Part shown: piece after piece, positions 6,214 to 9,795 of the stretch
How the letters are laid out: each line of letters opens with the position of its first letter
How positions within the stretch are numbered: the stretch's first letter is position 1
From: Anaerolineae bacterium
Lineage (GTDB): Bacteria; Chloroflexota; Anaerolineae; Aggregatilineales; Phototrophicaceae
Direction of reading: 5' to 3'
Assembly: GCA_015492875.1 (NCBI GenBank)
Contig: WGEI01000196.1
Location: 1-9,795 of the forward strand
DNA length: 9,795 bases
Notes under the pieces: generated by a model
Told to the model about the DNA's origin: nothing
Databases searched by the model: none
What the model saw: only the letters and a program-made list of their open reading frames with translations
Program-made: the position numbers and the translations under genes

Positions 6214-8268
6214 ACCATCGCCATCCATCACAATCGCACCTTCTACAGTGAGGTTTGCCACCCAAAGATAATCCAACCGCGCCCGTAGCCCCGTTCTTTC
6301 CACGGTAAATGAATCGTCCAGCGGCTGGCCAGCAAAGGCATCACGGAAAATAGTCGGTTGTAATAGTGCAATGAGGTCAGAATCTGGTACATTGTTAAAC
6401 GTACCGCCTAGTACCGTCCGCCCCAAAATGCCGCCGCTATGATGCGCTTCAATAATGCCCAATATCTCGCTCAATTGAATAATTTGGTCTTGTTCTTGTT
6501 GCGCCGTCGTACGAGAGACAATCGTCTCTTCAAGTAATGGACTTAGCCATGTGTTGTAAATCGTAATGACTTCGTTATCTGGCAAAATTTGCACCCGCTG
6601 TAAACCCGTTTGAAGGGCTTTGCTCTCTAATAGTACCCCGTCATCGAACACAATTTCCACACGAGAGAGCACCGCAAGCCCTAGCAAACCCTCATTAGTG
6701 GGATAAAAACGCTCATCCATTTTCAAAGTGCGCCCCAACCATAGCGCTTGGTCAACCCCAAAGCTAGTTAATCGCCCAGCCTCCACTTCCTGCAATAAGA
6801 CAACGTCCGCACCGCTAGTGGCGATAGTCTCTGCGATGCGCTCTAAGTCATAATCGAAAAATTCACTAAAACCAGCATGTATGTTGTATGTGCCGATGCG
6901 TAAATTTTCCGTATTGCGAACGCCCTCTATTACAGGGGGCAATGTTGCAAAAGCTGCACCGCCGCCAATACCAATAACCGCAACAAGCCCCAACAACGCT
7001 TCAACCCAGCCGCCTTCTTTCCATGGGATACGCCGCCTTGTTTGAATGATGGGTAAACAGGCCAAAAATACCGCAAAAAGAATCCACATTAAGCCCATGC
7101 CGCGCATACCGCGCAGAATAGGAGGAACGATGCCATTGAGGAAGTCAAGCGGGGGCGCAAAATCACGAACAAATGCATACTCATATGTGAAAAAATCGCC
7201 CACGACGAGCAATGCAAATATTAGCATCCCCAACGCGACCCATAACCCGCTCCAGTTGCGTTCTTGTTCCGCCTGTTGGCGTGGCAACCACCACCATATC
7301 ATCACAACGCCGAGTTGGGCTATCACTAAAGCTGCGCCGCCCGCATAGCCATGAACGCGCGTGCCTACAACAATGAGCAACGCCAGAAGAATAACCCACG
7401 CCCAGCCCCGCATACTGGCGTCAAAAATGCCGATGAGCTTCCTTCCTTGTATGCGCACCCATGGAATGAGTGGCAATACAGTAGTGCCAGCCACGAAGGG
7501 TACAAATGTACTATAATCTGTTTGTGCCCGCCCGCTGATGGCGTTGGGCAATGCCAATAACGATGCTTCAAGGAACAATAGCGCCCCAAAACCGATGCCG
7601 CCCCAAAAGTTCAACAGGCCATAATTAGGGTTATTGCGCTTTGTCACAACAACAGTTCTCTGCTTAACATATAGCAATATCGCAGCTATCCCTATGGCCA
7701 GCGATAACACCGTCTGAATTTGCAGATAGCGGTCGGACCATGAAATATCTAGTGTGTTGCCTGCCGCGCGTAAAATCTGGTCAAGCCCAAACCCTAAAAC
7801 AAAGAATACGGGCACTAATGGCGCTCTTTGCCGCACTAGTAACGCGATATAGAGCAGCCCAAAGCCTACCGTTAATTCTGATGCTATCACGCTATTGAAC
7901 GGCGCGTTTGGCGCTATCAGCCAGTATCGCGTTGCTGCCGCCCCAATTACCGCAAAAAACATAAGCCATTGTCGCCGCCCCAGTATAAGCGCTAGCAAGG
8001 GTAGGGCGAACATCACGCCCAAAAGCGTAATCTCCGCTGAAACCGTCGCCGCGTCGACAACCCCGCGCGCCCCTATAGGGATGCTTTCTGGTGGCAACAC
8101 AGTTGTGATTGCCGCGCTGGATATATGGCTATAAAGTCCACCAATTAAAAAGCGCAATGCCTGTACGAAAAATAGACCGGTAATCCCTGCTTCAAAAACT
8201 TGGAGTGCAACTGGTGGAATTGGTACAGAAAAAAGGCTTGTTAATAACCCTTGTAAGCGTGTGCGCAT
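6169..8268 (-). CDS. Polytopic membrane protein with C-terminal EEP (endonuclease/exonuclease/phosphatase)-like domain
   Basis: The 699-residue protein has two parts. Residues about 20-445 contain roughly 12 hydrophobic segments (for example 21-45, 78-97, 101-119, 185-201, 222-241, 287-304, 308-328, 390-408, 421-445), with no recognised transporter motif. Residues about 453-699 fit the DNase I/EEP fold: RIGTYNIHAG (Asn462), ADVVLLQEVE (Glu494), LAVLSR, RLDYLWV (Asp666) and GSDHRMAVIG (Asp687-His688). Two usual catalytic residues are replaced: the His of the NTHL motif is Trp574 (YNTWLSPL), and the Asp of GDFN is Thr623 (GGTFNN). Nuclease activity is therefore doubtful; a phosphodiesterase, lipid-related or non-catalytic role is possible. 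The start ATG 8268 has GGAG 6 bases upstream; a longer TTG start (8337) lacks a ribosome site. The gene converges on rnc and diverges from pyrB. I cannot assign a function. Confidence 0.85.
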   Translation of the reverse strand: MRTRLQGLLTSLFSVPIPPVALQVFEAGITGLFFVQALRFLIGGLYSHISSAAITTVLPPESIPIGARGVVDAATVSAEITLLGVMFALPLLALILGRRQWLMFFAVIGAAATRYWLIAPNAPFNSVIASELTVGFGLLYIALLVRQRAPLVPVFFVLGFGLDQILRAAGNTLDISWSDRYLQIQTVLSLAIGIAAILLYVKQRTVVVTKRNNPNYGLLNFWGGIGFGALLFLEASLLALPNAISGRAQTDYSTFVPFVAGTTVLPLIPWVRIQGRKLIGIFDASMRGWAWVILLALLIVVGTRVHGYAGGAALVIAQLGVVMIWWWLPRQQAEQERNWSGLWVALGMLIFALLVVGDFFTYEYAFVRDFAPPLDFLNGIVPPILRGMRGMGLMWILFAVFLACLPIIQTRRRIPWKEGGWVEALLGLVAVIGIGGGAAFATLPPVIEGVRNTENLRIGTYNIHAGFSEFFDYDLERIAETIATSGADVVLLQEVEAGRLTSFGVDQALWLGRTLKMDERFYPTNEGLLGLAVLSRVEIVFDDGVLLESKALQTGLQRVQILPDNEVITIYNTWLSPLLEETIVSRTTAQQEQDQIIQLSEILGIIEAHHSGGILGRTVLGGTFNNVPDSDLIALLQPTIFRDAFAGQPLDDSFTVERTGLRARLDYLWVANLTVEGAIVMDGDGSDHRMAVIGVNITR

Positions 8269-8358
8269 CAAAAACTCCGATGTTGGTGGCGCTATTCCTT
8301 CATGGCTACAGTTTAGCGTTTGTTCATTATTTCGCAACTTCTAACAGGAACAATCTGC

Positions 8359-8388
8359 TGAACAAATTGCGCTTCAAAACGCTATAGT
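8359..8388 (+). promoter_or_regulatory. Candidate pyrB promoter
   Basis: TGAACA (8359-8364, 4/6 match), an 18-base spacer and TATAGT (8383-8388, 5/6 match) precede pyrB by about 80 bases. TATACT at 8408-8413 is an alternative -10 without a good -35. Transcription from the first would begin near 8395 and include the leader hairpin at 8431-8453. Confidence 0.35.
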
Positions 8389-8405
8389 CTTTTGCCATGT
8401 TGCGC

Positions 8406-8411
8406 ATTATA
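8406..8411 (-). promoter_or_regulatory. Candidate -10 box for the membrane-EEP gene
   Basis: A perfect TATAAT reads on the minus strand at 8411-8406. The -35 region at 17-base spacing (TAACCA) is weak. It is placed about 140 bases before the chosen start codon and overlaps a TATACT on the plus strand, so the intergenic region may host overlapping divergent promoters. Confidence 0.35.
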
Positions 8412-8430
8412 CTTACGTTCCGGCTGTCTG

Positions 8431-8453
8431 GTTAGGGGCGATGCGCCTCTGAT
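8431..8453 (+). promoter_or_regulatory. pyrB leader hairpin with AUG in the loop and a 3-codon mini-ORF
   Basis: In RNA, GUUAGGGGCG (8431-8440) can pair with CGCCUCUGAU (8444-8453), a 10-bp stem including three G-U pairs, with AUG (8441-8443) as the triloop. That AUG opens a mini-ORF ATG CGC CTC TGA (Met-Arg-Leu), with a G-rich stretch just before it. The hairpin ends 2 bases before the pyrB ribosome site (AAAGGA, about 8456-8461), so it could modulate translation. It does not resemble the PyrR binding consensus I know. Confidence 0.4.
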
Positions 8454-8468
8454 AGAAAGGATAATGCA

Positions 8469-9539
8469 ATGGCCGGAGAACAAAAAATAGCGGTAAACCC
8501 CCAAACAAGCCGCTATTATCTTGACTATACGCCTCCCTTTATTGTGTCTTCTTTCACTGGCAAACACATCATCTCTATCGACCAATTCACCCGCGACGAC
8601 CTAGACATTCTATTTGATGCTACGCGGTCTATCCGCCGCCGTGTTCGTAAGCAAGATCGTGGCTTGATGCATGTCTGCGCCGGTAAAGTGATGGCTTCAC
8701 TTTTTTTCGAATCTAGCACCCGTACCGATATGTCATTTCAGGCTGCTATGCGCCGCTTAGGGGGGAATGTCATCGCTGCTAGTAATGGTGTTCAATTCTC
8801 ATCTATGTATAAAGGCGAAAATTTAGCGGATACGGTGCGCGCCGCTGGTTGCTATGCCGATGTCGTGGTTCTGCGCCATCCACAAGTTGGCGCTTCCTAC
8901 GAGGCCGCCTATTATATTGATTTACTTAACCAGCGTATTGATAACCCCACCGTTGTCATTAGCGGCGGTGACGGTATCGGCGAGCATCCAACTCAGGCGC
9001 TGTTGGATATGTTTACAATTGTTGACCAGAAGCAGCAACTCGACGGCCTCACCATCACGATGGTTGGCGATTTGAAGCATGGCCGCACAGTGCACTCTTT
9101 AGCCAAACTCATCGCGCGTTATGATGCCGCTGGCGTTCGAGTTTTTCTGGTCTCCCCGCCTTCATTGCGCATGCCAGATACTATCACCACGTTACTGAAA
9201 GATGCCGGTGTTGAAGTCATAGAAACAGTTGATTTGATGGATGCGCTGCCTCATAGTGATGTGATTTACTGGACGCGCGTGCAAGAAGAGCGTTTTGAAG
9301 ACCGCGCTGAATATGAAGCAATTGCCGATGGTTTCATCATGACGCCCTCTGTCCTCGCTCAGGCGCAGTCTGATGCCATCCTCATGCATCCGCTGCCCCG
9401 CAAGCATGAAATGGGCACACAAGTAGACCATGACATTCTCGATGTAGACCCGCGCGCCGTTTATTTCGAGCAGATGGAAAACGGTATGTTTGTCCGTATG
9501 GCATTGCTGGCAAAAGTATTGCAGGATACTTACGTATAA
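8469..9539 (+). CDS. pyrB: Aspartate carbamoyltransferase catalytic chain
   Basis: PyrB joins carbamoyl phosphate and aspartate to give carbamoyl aspartate, the second step of pyrimidine synthesis. The carbamoyl-phosphate loop FFESSTRTDMSF (79-90) is intact, with the mobile-loop lysine in SSMYKGENLADT (111-122), LRHPQVG (135-141), GIGEHPTQALLDMFTI (169-184), GDLKHGRTVHSL (200-211), YWTRVQEERF (267-276) and HPLPRKHE (307-314). At 356 residues it is about 45 longer than the E. coli chain; roughly 28 of these precede the usual start (near FTGKHIISIDQ, residue 29). The ATG is preceded by AAGGA at 7 bases, and no good later start exists, so the extension looks real. pyrC overlaps its stop. No regulatory chain pyrI or regulator pyrR is seen. 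Confidence 0.96.
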   Translation: MAGEQKIAVNPQTSRYYLDYTPPFIVSSFTGKHIISIDQFTRDDLDILFDATRSIRRRVRKQDRGLMHVCAGKVMASLFFESSTRTDMSFQAAMRRLGGNVIAASNGVQFSSMYKGENLADTVRAAGCYADVVVLRHPQVGASYEAAYYIDLLNQRIDNPTVVISGGDGIGEHPTQALLDMFTIVDQKQQLDGLTITMVGDLKHGRTVHSLAKLIARYDAAGVRVFLVSPPSLRMPDTITTLLKDAGVEVIETVDLMDALPHSDVIYWTRVQEERFEDRAEYEAIADGFIMTPSVLAQAQSDAILMHPLPRKHEMGTQVDHDILDVDPRAVYFEQMENGMFVRMALLAKVLQDTYV

Positions 9540-9795
9540 TGACCCGCCTTATCAAAATTCATGGAATGGTAGACCCGCATACCCACTTGCGAGATATGGA
9601 CTGGGCGCATAAAGCCACATTTGCCAGTGAAACAGCAGCAGCGGCTGCTGGTGGTTATTGGGCGATTTTTGATATGCCCAATACGCCGCCAAACACCGTA
9701 ACACGTGAAGCCCTTGATATAAAACTTCAAGCACTTAATAACGCCGCAATATGTGATTGGGGCGTGTATTTTGGGGCAGCCCAATCAGATAATCG
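9539..9795 (+). CDS. pyrC: Dihydroorotase (N-terminal 85 residues, runs off the window)
   Basis: Dihydroorotase closes carbamoyl aspartate into dihydroorotate, the third pyrimidine step. The visible part starts TRLIKIHGMVDPHTHLRD; His14 and His16 form the metal-binding HxH of amidohydrolases, and Arg18 with Asn50 in FDMPNTPPNT (45-54) belong to the substrate site. The wording DPHTHLRD and MPNTPPNT with an AAAAAGG stretch between them points to a class I-like dihydroorotase, though only the start is visible. The ATG overlaps the pyrB TAA stop by one base (TAATG), a sign of translational coupling, so PyrB and PyrC would be made from one mRNA. Confidence 0.93.
   Translation, partial: MTRLIKIHGMVDPHTHLRDMDWAHKATFASETAAAAAGGYWAIFDMPNTPPNTVTREALDIKLQALNNAAICDWGVYFGAAQSDN

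Noticed and set aside
8269..8337. Longer start (TTG 8337) for the membrane-EEP gene
   Set aside because: No ribosome site precedes it, while ATG 8268 has GGAG at a proper distance; the extra 23 residues are polar and not membrane-like.

Overview
This 9.8 kb window is ordinary bacterial chromosome: a dense, mostly single-copy set of housekeeping genes with roughly balanced base composition. I see no mobile element, CRISPR array, tRNA or rRNA, and nothing that looks like a defence or secretion system. The start of RpoC (the wording around [15 protein letters not shown]), a moaD-moaE fusion, a fabF-rnc pair and a large membrane protein with an endonuclease/exonuclease/phosphatase-like tail together suggest a member of the Chloroflexota. 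This is inferred from family resemblance alone, with moderate confidence.

Layout. Positions 1-2736 are on the minus strand and read right to left as ftsY (SRP receptor), prfB (release factor 2), a 369-base non-coding stretch, then rpoC (RNA polymerase beta', only its first 107 codons). The non-coding stretch carries two consensus-like sigma-70 promoters with identical hexamers and spacing, plus a structured leader. At about 2790-2860, back-to-back promoters separate ftsY from a plus-strand block: moaC and a fused moaD-moaE (molybdopterin synthase), then fabF (fatty-acid elongation) and rnc (RNase III). A minus-strand gene for a polytopic membrane protein with an EEP-fold C-terminal domain (6169-8268) converges on rnc and overlaps its end by 45 bases. 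Divergent from it, the plus-strand pyrB and pyrC (start only) encode steps 2 and 3 of de novo pyrimidine synthesis and are coupled by a TAATG stop/start overlap.

Functional grouping. FtsY, RF2 and RpoC serve membrane targeting, translation termination and transcription. MoaC and MoaDE are consecutive molybdenum-cofactor enzymes. FabF and RNase III form a common bacterial pair. PyrB and PyrC form the pyrimidine pair. The only gene without a clear job is the membrane-EEP protein. Its nuclease-like domain keeps most of the family landmarks but lacks the usual catalytic His and the Asp of the GDFN motif.

Most notable observations: the degenerate EEP membrane fusion; the internal Gly-Gly of the MoaD-MoaE fusion; the tandem TTGACA-N17-TATATT promoters and leader of rpoC, which has no rpoB directly upstream; a prfB without the classical frameshift site; and a hairpin with AUG in its loop just before pyrB. 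I found no evidence for a wholly new system.
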